Source of the DNA: Tipula vernalis
Taxonomy: Eukaryota; Arthropoda; Insecta; Diptera; Tipulidae
DNA: 64,000 nucleotides
Assembly: GCA_958295665.1 (NCBI GenBank)
Contig: OY282559.1
Coordinates: 267,630,057 to 267,694,056, forward strand
Reading direction: 5' to 3'
The position numbers and the translations under genes were made by a program. Position 1 is the first letter of the stretch. The number at the start of each line of letters is the position of its first letter. The notes beneath the pieces were generated by a model. That model saw nothing but the letters and a program-made list of their open reading frames with translations. It ran no database searches and was not told the DNA's origin. This document shows, one piece after another, positions 49,915 through 61,599 of the stretch.

Positions 49915-51606
49915 GCTCACGGTTATTGGAGCGCAGGAGATTTATCAAGCGTTGGATTATTAGTTCAAAGTCATGGTTAGATAGATGGTGTTCAGATTAA
50001 GCTTAAAGTAGACCAACTTTTCAAATTTGCAAAACAGGTCTTTTCTAGGAAATTAAGAAAAGGCGGTGGTCTAGTTTTTAGGGAAAAAAGAAATCGTTCC
50101 TGTTGCTATTAAATATTTTCTTAAGATAGCCTTAACAATTTCTTCACGGTTGCTAAAGGTGAAAAAGTTCCGAGTAATTACTCCGACTTCGGCATAGAAA
50201 TACAAAGGCATTTAGATTCCAACAGATATTTAGAGTTAGAGGAAAATTTGCTAAACTCGTTTGAAATCAAAGCTTTCGACATCAAATGATAAAGATTTTA
50301 GTATTTGCTGGGTTCAAGTTTACCCCTTTTACAAATCAAATTAAGCATTTAGCCAAACAAATCCAACCTTATACAGATCAAGTTTTGATTAGAAAAGGTT
50401 GTATTTGATTGCAAAAGTGTGATTGTGATTGACAATAGATTAAGATTATTCGAGTATGTTTGAGATTGTCTATTGTATTTAATAGTTCGATGTTACTCAA
50501 GAATCTTACAGTTGAGCTTAGCCTTAAGTTGCTTAGTAGCATTTTGCTTAGTAGTATTAGTAACATTAAGTTATATTTACGCGAATTTTCGAAATTTTCG
50601 TGGGTTTTCTAAATTTTACAGGCTTTCTGGATTATTCGAATTTTGAATGGCAATGTTCTGCACTTAGCTTTGAGAACCTAATATGTAATATTTAGTAAAT
50701 TTTTCGAGATTATGTCAAAATCTCGATATTTCTCCGATTTTCTATGTTATTTACGTTTTACATGGTAGTGATTAGCTCGCATAGGATTCCCTTTGGTTTT
50801 ACATACTTACGGATAATTCGTTATTTGAGAACTTTCAAGGATATTCCAGATATGCGCTTAGAAAATTCGACATTTTTGGGATTATTTTGAAATTAATGAT
50901 ATTTTTCATATTTTAATTGTAAAGCTTCATCGATATATTTAGAAAACGTCACGACACTGAGTTGCAAGATGTTTCGTTTTGTTTGAGGCTATTGTAATGA
51001 ATCACGTTCTGTTCCGTCTACTCTCGAAATTAGATACTTTATTAATGCGAGGCTTGATAATATGAAAAAATAAGATTTAACTAAAAGCACTGATCAAGAG
51101 CGTTTCTTGTTATATTGTTTTCATTCACCCATGCAGCTAACTTTTTATCAAAATTATTCTCTGATTGGGTTTATCTGTATCTGAGTTTATATCTACAGTC
51201 AGCTCCTTTTCATTAATAAAACTATAGTTCTCGTTATCCGTAATATAGCCATGCAGATCACATTCGAAATCCTTTTCAGATTCTACCTGCTTTTTTAAAG
51301 AATTTAACTTTGATTATCTGCCATTTCAAGTACCAAATCTAGGCATTCCTTTTTCATTAGATTTTCTCAGCTTTTGCATTTTTTGTAGTAATTTGCTTTC
51401 GAAAATTCTTTCACTTTACTCATTATTCACTTATTATTTATTAAACAGGTATAAATGACACATACATAACTAAGAGATTATGAAAAATAGTTTTAAAAAA
51501 ATGTCAAACACCAAACAACTATACTTCTTATATAGTAAAACAAAATCACTTTAAGAAGGAGATAGAGTTGTTGTTTTTGAGTTGTTAAGATCACAAATTC
51601 ACTTTA
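49915..51606. other. unassigned stretch with a small ORF trace
   Basis: Mostly AT-rich. On the minus strand 51425-51080 reads MSKVKEFSKANYYKKCKS and, in another frame after stops, LAAWVNENNITRNALDQ. The latter looks like a short helical motif found at the start of some insect transposon proteins. The assignment is weak. Confidence 0.35.
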
Positions 51607-51847
51607 GAAAAAAAAATCATTTAGAAGGTGGGGGAGGGGGGATCAATTTTTGATATCCTTTGAGATACAGGGTGTTTAAAAAATTGGGTTCAGGAAAAAA
51701 GTACACCCAAATATTAAACTGTAACTTCCAAAATATTTATCCGAGAGCAACCAACTTAGTTTTATTTGACTGGTAATTGTATAGGCTATTATTAAGGTCA
51801 AAGTGGTTATCTTGCATCTGCATCCGTTTGAAAGCTATGATGCTTTA
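51607..51847 (+). repeat. left TIR of the mariner-family element
   Basis: Ends at ...TATGATGCTTTA, where the Harbinger is inserted. It aligns with the reverse complement of 57337-57580 throughout. Confidence 0.88.
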
Positions 51848-52193
51848 TGCCCCTATTATGGTTCTCACATTTTAGTCACCCGGTGACCTCAGCTCACCCA
51901 AATCAAATTTTGGTATTCTGGTTATCACATTTGAGTCACCCGGTGATTTCAACTCGCCGCATTCTAATTTTGTGTATATGATTCTCGCAGTGAATGAGTC
52001 TAGTGTCAAATATGATCACCTACAATTAGTTGGTGACTTCATAGCAAATATGTTATTTTTGACAGAACACAAAAAAATGAACGGCAATAATACGTAAATA
52101 CATATTTGTTTTTCTTTTTATAAAATTTAAATATGTAAATAAATAATTTTGATTCATCTAAATCTTTATTTTATTATAGACAAAAGCTAAAAA

Positions 52194-53100
52194 TAACAAA
52201 AGTCAGCCAGTTTTCAAAATTGGTTGACGCTATGGAGTAAAATCCAGATATTGCCCGTGGATTTTCAAATATGGGTAAAACTAAGGAGATAATAACCCAG
52301 TTTTGGAAAGATTTGTCTATTAAATTAAATAGCTTGGGGCCGCCAATAAAAGACTGGTTTGAATGGAGAAGAGTAAGTACATTTTTTACATATTATTGAC
52401 TAGCAAATTAATTAATTTTAGTGACTTATTGTTATTATTGGTTTGTTTAATGACGTGTTTTATAGGTTTGAAACGATTACAAACGTAACCTGAAGCAAAA
52501 AATTGTAAAAAACCACAAAGATATTCGAGGGACAGGAAGAGGACCGAATATCCAACATTCACTGTCACTTACCCCAATGGAGCAGCAAGTGGACGCAATT
52601 ATAAGTCAGAATTTCACTAATGAAATAAGGTTGGAAGTGTCAGCCGGGAACCGGAATAATAGTAATAGTAACCAGAACCATCAACCAGCTATCACACTGA
52701 AAATATAATAATTGAGGACATCCCTTGTAATTTAGAACATGAAACTCCTATTCGGAATAAACGAAAATCAACACCAACGGTTAATAATAAAGAAAACATT
52801 GAGAAGAAACGTATAGAGTTGTTGGAAGAGTAAACAAATAAACAAAAAGAAACGGCAGAGATTCTTCAAAAAATAGAGAAAAATACATATAATTTGTCAC
52901 ATTACTTCAAGAAATCCTGTGAGCTAAACGAGAGAGAGCTAAACTTACTCGAACAACAACTCGATAGGCAGAACAAAAATGATTTACAGCAAAATAAATT
53001 ATATCTACAAAATTTGGATATCAAAAGGAGAAAATTGGAAATAGAAGAAAGAAAATTAGATATCACCAATTCCAGACGCTCCAGCAACTCAGAAGATTGA
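52194..53100 (+). pseudogene. Harbinger Myb/SANT-like DNA-binding protein
   Basis: Companion protein that in active PIF/Harbinger elements helps the transposase reach DNA. Exon 1 (about 52206-52372) reads KTKEIITQFWKDLSIKLNSL and WFEWRR before a GTAAGT donor. Exon 2 from about 52467 reads YKRNLKQKIVKNHKDIRGTG, then a low-complexity part rich in Asn and Ser. A C-terminal coiled coil (ELNLLEQQLDRQNKNDLQQ, 52894-53100) ends in TGA. In-frame stops at about 52240 and at the exon 2 start, plus shifts near 52710-52830, make it a pseudogene. Confidence 0.72.
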
Positions 53101-53348
53101 AACAATAGTCAGAATAGTCAGACTATAGTCATAGTGATATTATTGTAAAACAATAAGATTGAATTATTTTTTTTAGTACAAATATTTTTTAATATGTTAA
53201 TTTTATTAATGCTTATTATTTTTTTATATAATTTATGTACATATATATAACAAAATGATGTGAAATGATGTGAAAATGCGAAATACTATTATAGGTGATT
53301 TGAATTTATAGGTATAAAATAGGTATTTGAAATTATGTTTGAAATTTA

Positions 53349-54665
53349 TTAACTGTTTTCAATATATAAATACGAAATAAAATGAAATAAATAGTATAAT
53401 GAATTCAGAATTTCATCTCGTACTCTCTTTCCTTCCTGCAACAAGTTTCTGTTTGTTCCAGATTGTTGGGGTTCTGAGTCACTCTCTAGGATCGTGTCGC
53501 TTAATTCTTCTTGGTCCTCGCAATCAGCCACTTTATAAAATCTACACATATTGTGTAGTACACAACAAGTGTTAATGATTTTTTTTTTATTTGTCTGAGC
53601 TATAAACAGCCAATAAACAGCGAAATCTGGATTTCAACACCCCAATCGTCCTCTCTATTATATTTCGGGCTGAGGAGTGCACTTTGTTGAACCGAGCTTG
53701 ACGGCTTTCTGGAGCTGCATTTTTATATGGTGTTATTAAATAAGGTAACAAGGGATACCCCGAATCGCCAATAAAAGAAATAATACATTGCAATTATGAT
53801 CAAATAATACACATTTCATATAAAGCTATCTACATACCTAGAAGCCAAGAATTACGTTCGCCACTTTCAAAAATTAGACGCATTGCAGCATTAATAGCGC
53901 TGCTGTTCCAAACGAAAGAATCGTGATTAGCTCCAGGATGTCTTGAATCCACATAACGTATGAAAAGGTTGTGATCACAGACCTATAAGTAATTTATATT
54001 GTATTGTAATAGAATATTTACATAATTGTTTGTAATTGAAAACTTGCTTACTATCATAACATTTAAGCTATAATACCATTTCCTATTATAAAATAAATGT
54101 CTTTCATCCCTCTTTGGTCCAATTATTTTAATGTGGGTGCCGTCGACACAACCAACTACACCAGGAATATTGTGTTTCACCATAAAATGCATTTTGCATT
54201 CCAATTTTTCAGTTTCATCCCTTTCGAATTGAATCCACTCGTGGCACTTATGGTCTTCAATTAATTCTACCACTTCGTTTATAATCAAAGAAACTGTCGG
54301 CTGTGCCGTTCCAATGTTGTAGTCATCACCAATATTTTGTTGATAACTGCCCGATGCAAAAAATCGAAGAGCGGCGCATAATTTCAATATAGGTGGAATG
54401 CTTGAGGTACAAATAGCTGGCTTAAACTTTTCATCTAGTTTATCAAGCAAATATCGAACCCATCTTTATTTAATCGAAATATGCTAGTGAACCTAAAAAT
54501 TATCGATATATAAAAACTTTTAAAAGGTATATAATTTAGCAACAAACTAACTTAGCATTCGGAAGTGTGAAAGGCTCAGATTTATTCCTTAATGATTTAC
54601 TCATTACAGAAACATTAACGCTGCCATCTTCAATAATCTCATCTTCGAAAAATAAGTCGACACTG
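53349..54665 (-). pseudogene. Harbinger (HARBI1-like) transposase
   Basis: Minus-strand DDE transposase in about four exons. The N-terminus is at 54665-54555 (SVDLFFEDEIIEDGSVNVSV). The main exon runs from 54480, where one base is missing near 54455, through KLCAALRFFASGSYQQNIGD and GVVGCVDGTHIKIIGPKRD (first Asp) to a donor at 54046. The next exon, 53981-53843, has RYVDSRHPGANHDSF (second Asp). The last starts at 53772, where the splice acceptor reads TG instead of AG, and has [15 protein letters not shown] and [16 protein letters not shown] (Glu). An A-run at 53581-53590 shifts the frame before the C-terminus (53580-53380). All three catalytic residues remain. Confidence 0.88.
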
Positions 54666-55442
54666 CTTTTTTCACAAATCACCCAAAATTAATATTTATC
54701 TTTTTTATGTTGTTTTTTTCTACACTTTGATTCTCGTTGATAAACACAGAAAAAATTGATCAAAAATCAAGCGAAAATTGTCAAAAATCAATTATACCAA
54801 CTTGACAACACCAAAATACAAGAAATGACGCACGCCGCAGCGCACATTACTCACCCAAATAAAAGCGAGAACCATAATATGAAAATAAGAGTCACACGAC
54901 TCATTAGGTGAGGTGAGTCTCTGGGTGAGGTGAGAACCATAATAGGGGTATTAAAGTAAAAAAAAAAATTTATAAAATTAAGTTCTTCTCTAAAAAAACC
55001 TTTATCATTTTTTTACTTAATTTTAATAGATAGATTTGATTAGATAGATTCGACCCACATGCCATAGTTTTTTACGTATACCGTTTATTCACAATCTAAT
55101 TAAAATATGTTGTATTGTTAATATTGTAACAAGTTTTTTTTGATCAGTATAACAGTAGACGATGATTATCACCTCCTTTGTTTAAACGTTGAAAAAAACA
55201 AAAATCAAATGTTTTCACTTTAAAGTCTACACCTGCATGCATTGCTATGCAACACTTCCTCGTTTCTTACCTTTTTGCCTACAAAAACTTTGTGGTAGGG
55301 GTAATATTTTTGTTGCGTCGATTTCAACAAAAATATTTGTGGTGGGCAAATTCCAACTCATCAACACAAACAAAACAAAAAAACAATCAAAACAATTAAA
55401 ATTTTGTTCATCTAGTATGCTTACAATAAAATATTACTTTTG

Positions 55443-55767
55443 GGTGAACCAGCGAGTTAGTAACAACTTTAAGTAAGAATGCGACATACAGAAAGTACAT
55501 GTTACTGGACAGCGAATCTTTAAGAACTGTTCGTTCAGTTCGGCTGTCACTTAAGAGAGCGAAAATTAACGCGCAAACTGAAGGAAATATCAGAATGCAC
55601 CAAAATTTTCACGGCACACTTTTCTTAAAAATAATAATTTTGCTATACACATTACAATTTTAATACTCCACTTGTCAGTTATTATGGATTCGGTGTCATG
55701 TCAAATATTCTGTAAGGAAATACTTTCGTCAAATTCTGTAACGGTTCTTACTGATTCGCTGGTTACC
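55443..55767. mobile_element. 325-bp MITE
   Basis: TIRs GGGTGAACCAGCGAGTTAG and AGGTAACCAGCGAATCAG (right end, reverse complement), about 25 bp with four or five mismatches. Non-coding interior. Confidence 0.6.
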
Positions 55768-55811
55768 TCTTTATACATAAATAAATAACAACAGTTGATG
55801 CATTAACAATA

Positions 55812-56190
55812 GCCGTGTTTTCCATGAGAACTGCACAGAACCCGATAAAATTTAAATTACTTTTATTCTATGTAAACCGAAACAAACAATTTATAATGCG
55901 AGAATATGTAGTGTATTTGACATAAATACATATTTTAAGTTTAAAAATTTCCCCTTTCAGTTATTGCTGACGTCATTGCACGCAACTGCACTCGATAAAT
56001 TCACGGGTTTGTCAAGTGTAATTAAAAAATAAGCTATAATTGTTATTATTTATTGCCGTAACAACTTAAAATGTGTATTTATGTTAAATGCACTAAACAT
56101 TAGAACTTTATGATTTTTTTTTCTGTTTAGTAGAATAAAAGGAATTAAAAATTTATCTAGTTCTAGTGCAGTTCTCATGGAAAACACGAC
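55812..56190. mobile_element. 379-bp MITE
   Basis: TIRs G(C/T)CGTGTTTTCCATGAGAAC continuing for about 45 bp with small gaps, flanked by TA on both sides. AT-rich, non-coding. Confidence 0.75.
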
Positions 56191-56329
56191 TAATAACAAA
56201 TGCATGCAGGTGCAGATTCAATCATTAGTTTTGGTAAACTGTCTAGTGTTGGGTCAATGTTGTGAATCAAAAAGTTTAAATAATTTAAGAAAATTAATGT
56301 TATGATGTCACAGTTCTCAGGTGAGGAGC

Positions 56330-57218
56330 ACGTATCCATTTTGTTTACGGATTTTGTGATAGTAATGCATCACGAGCTCGCAATGAATATCAACGCAGAT
56401 TTCCAACGCGTTGCGTTCCTGATGCAAGAGTTTTTACAAATATTCATAGAAGACTGCGAGATATCGTAACAACATCAAATACTCGGGCGGAGATTCAATC
56501 TCACAAAATCATTTGTATGACGACAAAGAAATAATTCGTTTTGTAACAGTAAATCCTTTTATTAGCATAAGGAAGCTCGCTTTACAATTGAACGTCTCTC
56601 GCTACCGAATTTATCAATTATTGCACAAGGAGAATCTTCATCCATACCATATAACACCCGTTCAAGATTGTAGGTTTGTAATTAGTTGATGGAAGGAAAT
56701 TTGGACAATGATAGTTTTGTGAAACGTATTCTTTAGATGGGTGAATCTCAATTCACAAGAGATTGCACAACAAACTTTGACAATCTACACACGTGGGGTG
56801 CTGAAAAGCCTCATTCGAAAAAACAAACATCATTTCAGTACCGATTCAGTGTAAACATATGAGCTGCTGTAATTGGCGATAAGTTAATTGGACCATTCAT
56901 ATTACCATCGAGAATAAATAGTGAACGTTATTTACAAGTTTTACAAAACGATTTGCCACTCCTCTTTGATGATGTTCCTATTTTAAGTAGAATCTCGCAC
57001 ACATACCAACATGATGGTGCACCTTGTTACTACATCCTGTATTGGATTTTTATGTATGGGGAACGATGAAGGCGTTTGTATACTTCAAAGAAATTGAAAC
57101 AAAAGATGAACTAATACAACAAATACACACAGCAGCACAACAGATAAGGGAAAAATTACCAAGAATTGAAATAACCAAAGGCTTAATTAAACGAATATTA
57201 GTCTGTATTCAATCATAA
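56330..57218 (+). pseudogene. mariner-family transposase relic
   Basis: Helix-turn-helix part: VPDARVFTNIHRRLRDIV (about 56415) and NPFISIRKLALQLNVSRYRI (about 56553). The catalytic part reads ESQFTRDCTTNFDNLHTWGA, with Gly where the first Asp is expected just before it. It continues FILPSRINSERYLQ, then QHDGAP (second Asp kept), and after a deletion LDFYVWGTMKAFVYF (third Asp kept, about 57044). Several stops and shifts. The block order fits a mariner-like IS630 family common in insects. Confidence 0.8.
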
Positions 57219-57336
57219 GGAGGACATTTTAAGCACCTTTTATTACTCCTCGACCCAAAATAAGATAAAAAAATTATAACGGTTTTTTTGTTTGAGAAAA
57301 ACTCAATTTTATAGAAAAAAATATTTTTTTTTAATT

Positions 57337-57580
57337 TAAAGCATCATAGCTCTCAAACGGATGTAGATGCAAGCCAACCACTTAAATCTTAATAATAGCC
57401 TATACAATTACCAGTCAAATAAGACTAAGTTGGTTGCTCTCCGATAAATATTTTGGAAGTTACAGTTTAATATTTGGGTGTACCTTTTTTTCTGAACCAA
57501 ATTTTTTAAACACCCTGTATCTCAAAGGATATCCAAAATTGAACCCCTCCCCCCCCCCTTCCCATACGATTTTATTTTCA
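57337..57580 (-). repeat. right TIR of the mariner-family element, holds the empty site
   Basis: Inverse of the left TIR. Read on the minus strand it continues GATGCTTTAAATTAAAA, the uninterrupted version of the Harbinger target. Confidence 0.88.
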
Positions 57581-58326
57581 GAATAAACCAAGAGATCACG
57601 GACACACTATAGTTTATTAAATAGAATATTATAAGCACGATTAATTAATTTAAACTTACCAATTTCCTTTACGGGAATTTCCATTTCTCGCTAAAATGAA
57701 TTTGATACGTCATTTTTTTCATTATTTAAATCTCCACTCAAACACGGCAAACTCTAAATACATACATATTTTCATATAAGTCAACCGTGTCGACAAGAAA
57801 ACTAGAGAATTACTTTGGATTACTATGAAAATCTGCGTTTGTAGTATCAAAGCCGTCAATCTCCATTTTTTAAACTTAATTTATTAATATAATAATTAGT
57901 CTACAACCAAATTTGTTAAAAATTATTAAAAAGAATTTAATTATAAATAAAATAAATTTACAAATTTTACTTCAATTTCTTAGCAAATACCTCAAAACGT
58001 TTTCTTCAAATAACTCAATTTAGCAAAAATGGATGGTCTCTGTATCGTTTCTGTTCGTTTATAAAGAGAACGATTGTAGGCTTGTCATACATGTTTTGTT
58101 AAGGAGCCCGTCACGAAAGAAGAAATACATATGGACTGTCTCATACTTGTCGTAGATCGTCGAATCGAAGCCAATATGACTTGTCATAAATGGGGGCATT
58201 TAGTCAACATGCCAAGAAAAAGCGAAATAAAAATATTTTCTTTCTTGTTCAAACTCATGAAAAAAACGGGATTAGAACCAGAAACGTGTGAGTTCGTACT
58301 GGATATGTATGTGCGCATTTCTTGTA
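57581..58326. other. AT-rich spacer
   Basis: No gene or repeat recognised. Confidence 0.5.
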
Positions 58327-58752
58327 TAAAGCCTAGTACGCACTTGACGTGAAATGAAATCCTTTATATAAAAATGACACAAGAAGGGCAATCGAAATTG
58401 AGTATTTCACCACTGAATTTCACTTTGTAGTACGCAGTTTAGCTACAAAAGCGAAAATGAGTTTCTTGTATTAGAACATATGTATATGTCTCTATTTTAT
58501 CTCAACATATTTTTCACTGCGTTTTTATCTTCATGTACGATAAATGTGAAGCTAAATTTTGGCGTTTCATCATTTGCGCTTCTTATCCTATTTTTCAGTC
58601 ACATTTTGTATTCAATTTAAAAATTTTAAAGATAAATTTGCAAATTGATGTTACTGATATAAACTAATTTTTTCACGTCCGAATTATCCTGAATTTTTTG
58701 GAAACCAGTAAAAATTTCATTTCACGTCATGTGCGTACTACTTAGGCTTTAA
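58327..58752. mobile_element. MITE, TAAAGCC ends, copy 1
   Basis: The left end TAAAGCCTAGTACGCACTTG continues as ACGTGAAATGAAAT; the right end is its inverse with a 4-bp insertion. Length 426 bp, AT-rich interior without ORF. Confidence 0.75.
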
Positions 58753-58889
58753 TTTGAAATAGGGGTTGTTTCATGAAAATGGAATTCTAAAATAGCAGCG
58801 CCGAGAACTTTAAAAACATTTACGATGAAGGTAATGAAAACGATGTATCGGTCGGTGGCTGGCGGGGTATGTATATTAACCCTTTGAAG

Positions 58890-59442
58890 TCATATGCTGC
58901 ATTTCACAATGTTAAGTCTAGTAAGCTGTTCCAAGTGAAATGAAATTTTCACTGGTCTCCAAAAATAGCATGATAAATCTGACGTGAAAAATTTGTTTGT
59001 CGGATCTCGTAAAATTTTATGTTAGATAATTCAATTTGGAATTTGACGATTGTAAATAGAGAGAAAGCACTACCTATCGGAATAAAATATAGCTGTAACA
59101 CTAACACCGTACAAAAATTAGCATCAGCGCTCGCAGAACAACTGAAATATGGTGTAGTGGAATTTTTTTGAAATTGTGAAGCCGACAAATATTTTGTCTA
59201 AAATCACGGTTCCAATCATCAATAAGCGGTTGAAAAACAAGAAACTCAAATGATGAAACATCAAAATTTATCTTCACATTTATCGTCCGGGGAGATCAAA
59301 ATGAAGTTAAAAATGTGTAGAAATAACACAGAGACATCTGTATTCTAATATGAAAACCCCCATTTCGCTAGCTAAACTGCGTACCGCAAAGTGAAATTAG
59401 CGATGAAATTTTCATTTTCAGCAGCGTACCGGCCTTTAGGTC
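58890..59442. mobile_element. MITE of the same family, inverted copy 2
   Basis: Its right end reads GCAGCGTACCGGCCTTTA. The interior GCTAAACTGCGTACCGCAAA matches the reverse complement of copy 1 (GTAGTACGCAGTTTAGCTA near 58428). The left boundary is uncertain. It is more diverged than copy 1. Confidence 0.6.
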
Positions 59443-59588
59443 GAATGCCGCATACATGGGTGCATAAAATATATTTTTGCTTTGTTTTTTATAATACTTG
59501 ACGAAACATTACATTATGTTATGTTTTAATTTTTTAATCCTTATATTTTCACTTGTTAGTCATAATCATACTTATGTTACAAAAACCG

Positions 59589-59791
59589 AAAAATCTTTTA
59601 CTAAAGCTAATTTTAAGACTGATTACGTTACATTATGTAAATAAAATATTTAACTTAAAATTAAGTTATGAGAAGAACGTTCCAGTTAATAAAATGTTAT
59701 TAATAGGAATATTCCGAATTTATTAACTGGAATGTTCCACAAAATGTAACGTAATCAGTGTTAAAATTAGCTTTAGCAAAAGTTTTTTCAT
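59589..59791. repeat. 203-bp snap-back MITE
   Basis: Outer arms share CTAAAGCTAATTTTAA and CTGATTACGTTACAT inverted (about 45 bp). Inner arms share CCAGTTAATAAA around a short loop, so nearly the whole element folds on itself. Confidence 0.75.
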
Positions 59792-60174
59792 CCCAGTTTT
59801 ACATGTTGATTGTAATTTCGGCAAATTTGAGGAAAACCGGTTTACTTTTTTGTAACAGCGTAGCAACTGTCTTAAAGACAAAAATTTTACAAAAATCCTT
59901 GAGTATCTTTGTACGAATCAAACTTAGTGTACAGTTTTTCTGTTTATTCTCTGGCGAAAAACCATAAAATGGACTTCTTGCAGTAAGTTATCAGTCATTT
60001 TAGCAAATTATGTCAATTTAAACGGGTGTATTGTACTGCACTATTGCAACAAAACTTTTTGTATTTACAACATATTCTTTTAAGGCTTTTTTTATTCCAT
60101 TAATGAACATTTCTTGATGACCATTTTTATTTCAGCCTTTTTTAATTCGTGTAGCCCATAAATATGCAGTACTA
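59792..60174. other. unassigned spacer
   Basis: No gene seen; the ORF at 59758-59967 starts inside the snap-back element and is probably accidental. Confidence 0.5.
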
Positions 60175-60325
60175 TGTACGATTTTTTATCAAAATGGATC
60201 GATGTTTTTTTATCAAAAAGTATCGATACCAGTTGGGTATCGTTACAAAAAGTATCGAGTACAAAGGTACTTGGTATAAAGTATCGATTCGTACTATAAA
60301 GTATCGATACTTTTTGCGGATCCGT
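60175..60325. repeat. AAAGTATCGATAC-rich degenerate repeat
   Basis: Six imperfect copies of AAAGTATCGA in 150 bp, with exact TATCGATA at 60221-60228 and 60302-60309. TATCGATA is the DREF (DRE) site in flies; whether it is bound here is unknown. Confidence 0.7.
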
Positions 60326-60560
60326 ACCAAAAAAAAATAAAAATAAAAACCAGCACGTTCAGCCAGTATCACCGACAATCCTGCAACTTTAACTAATCGC
60401 GTAATTCTTTAATGACTTCCCTTGATCCTTAATCGGTCTACAGCATTCGTCAAAATCGTCATAATCGAATTAACTTTTATCACCCGAATGATCTAAATTT
60501 AACTATCTCATTTTTAAATTTTGACATCAAATTACTTGTGTGACCCATGCTGGAATACTG

Positions 60561-60588
60561 TATTTATATTTATTTATTTATTTATTTA
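60561..60588 (-). repeat. (TAAA)n-type LINE tail
   Basis: TATTTATATTTATTTATTTA and on to TTTACC. In the sense of the minus-strand LINE at its right this is a TAAA tail. Confidence 0.5.
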
Positions 60589-60657
60589 CCAACTTTAAAA
60601 AAAAATCTGGTTACAATTTTAAAATATTCTACATTACCTTACAAAAAAAAAAAAACT

Positions 60658-61250
60658 TTAGCAAAAATTAGAAAGAAAATCTGACATCAAAACCTTAGAT
60701 GCTTCTCTTGACAAATTAAAATCAAAAATCGACTGTACTTTATTAAAAGCAACCGAGACATTATAAACAGGTTCATTCATAGCTAAATTACTCCTCCGTA
60801 TTGGTAATATAAGAACAAACTCCCCACTCGATCGTAACACACGTGTTGGAACGTAAATAGAAAATAAATCGAGAATCTCATTAAAATCAATTCTACAAAC
60901 GAGGAGATCACGGACAAAAGTGGCACACGTCGCAGTTCTACGAATAGAGAGAGGTTCCAATTTTAATAGTTTACATCGTCCCCTATAAGGAGAAAGAATA
61001 TAATTGGGAAGATTATTGTCCCTAGGTAATCTACGCAAGGCATATTTTAAGAAGTGTCTTTGAACCCTTTCTATAAGATCAGAAGAATCCTGATAAAATG
61101 GGTCCCAAATAACTACGCCATAATCTAATTGCGAGCGCACCAACGTAATATACAAGATTCTAATCGTATAAGGATCCCAGAAGTCTTTGGAGAATCTTTA
61201 ACAAACCCTAACATGGAAAACGCCTTAGAAACAATGCCCTATATATGAAT
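60658..61250 (-). pseudogene. LINE reverse transcriptase C-terminal fragment
   Basis: 165-codon open frame after a frameshift near 61150: LYITLVRSQLDYGVVIWDPF, IERVQRHFLKYALRRLPRD and CATFVRDLLVCRID. The upstream frame (about 61240-61160) reads GIVSKAFSMLGFVKDSPKT. This is the RT C-terminal region of Jockey/CR1-type LINEs. No catalytic motifs are included. A TAAA tail follows at 60561-60588. Confidence 0.82.
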
Positions 61251-61599
61251 TTGGATATTTATTGGAATGATATCTCTTGGGCTGGACGTTTGCTGTTAAT
61301 TTAAAATGTATAAAAAAAAAAGAAAATAATTTTACAGGAAAACACGTGCAACCGACGTAAAACACAAAGCGTGAACCTTGGTCGATGCTTGGTCATTTCT
61401 AACATTGGTTTGTTGAATCCAAATATTTCGACCAATGAATTAAAAGTCTTGGTTCAAACGAGAGGCTAATCGCCAACAAATTGTTTTCAGTATAGAATTG
61501 AAGACCTTCGGGTATATTACTATTTCCAGCTTTTGTCAATAATATGTCCTTGAGGCGATCTTGTTTAGGATAACCTCAAGGCCGCAGATTTCTCATCGT
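61251..61599. other. unassigned spacer
   Basis: No family recognised between two LINE fragments that point in opposite directions. Confidence 0.45.

Larger units (their letters stand above)
51848..54950 (-). mobile_element. PIF/Harbinger transposon, 3.1 kb, TTA target duplication
   Basis: TIRs T(G/A)CCCCTATTATGGTTCTCAC at both ends, flanked by TTA at 51845-51847 and 54951-54953. Subterminal copies of GTCACCCGGTGA and GGTTCTCAC-like motifs lie inside each end. It has the usual two genes: a Myb/SANT-like protein (plus strand) and a DDE transposase (minus strand). Both are damaged but clearly recognisable. Confidence 0.93.
55226..56216. mobile_element. possible 1-kb insertion with CACCTGCATGCATT ends
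   Basis: CTACACCTGCATGCATTG at 55227-55244 has an inverted near-copy at 56198-56215. Two other inverted-repeat elements lie within. Short TIR only; the boundaries are tentative. Confidence 0.35.
51607..57580 (+). mobile_element. mariner-family element with 240-bp TIRs and nested insertions
   Basis: Long inverted ends (51607-51847 and about 57337-57580) enclose a decayed transposase. They share GATATCCTTTGAGATACAGG and GGGTGTTTAAAAAATT-type blocks and match for more than 200 bp at roughly 90 percent by eye. A Harbinger and at least two MITEs have inserted into it; without them the element is roughly 2.2 kb. Confidence 0.85.

Noticed and set aside
60172..60378. 68-residue minus-strand ORF
   Set aside because: Translation of the TATCGATA-type repeat.
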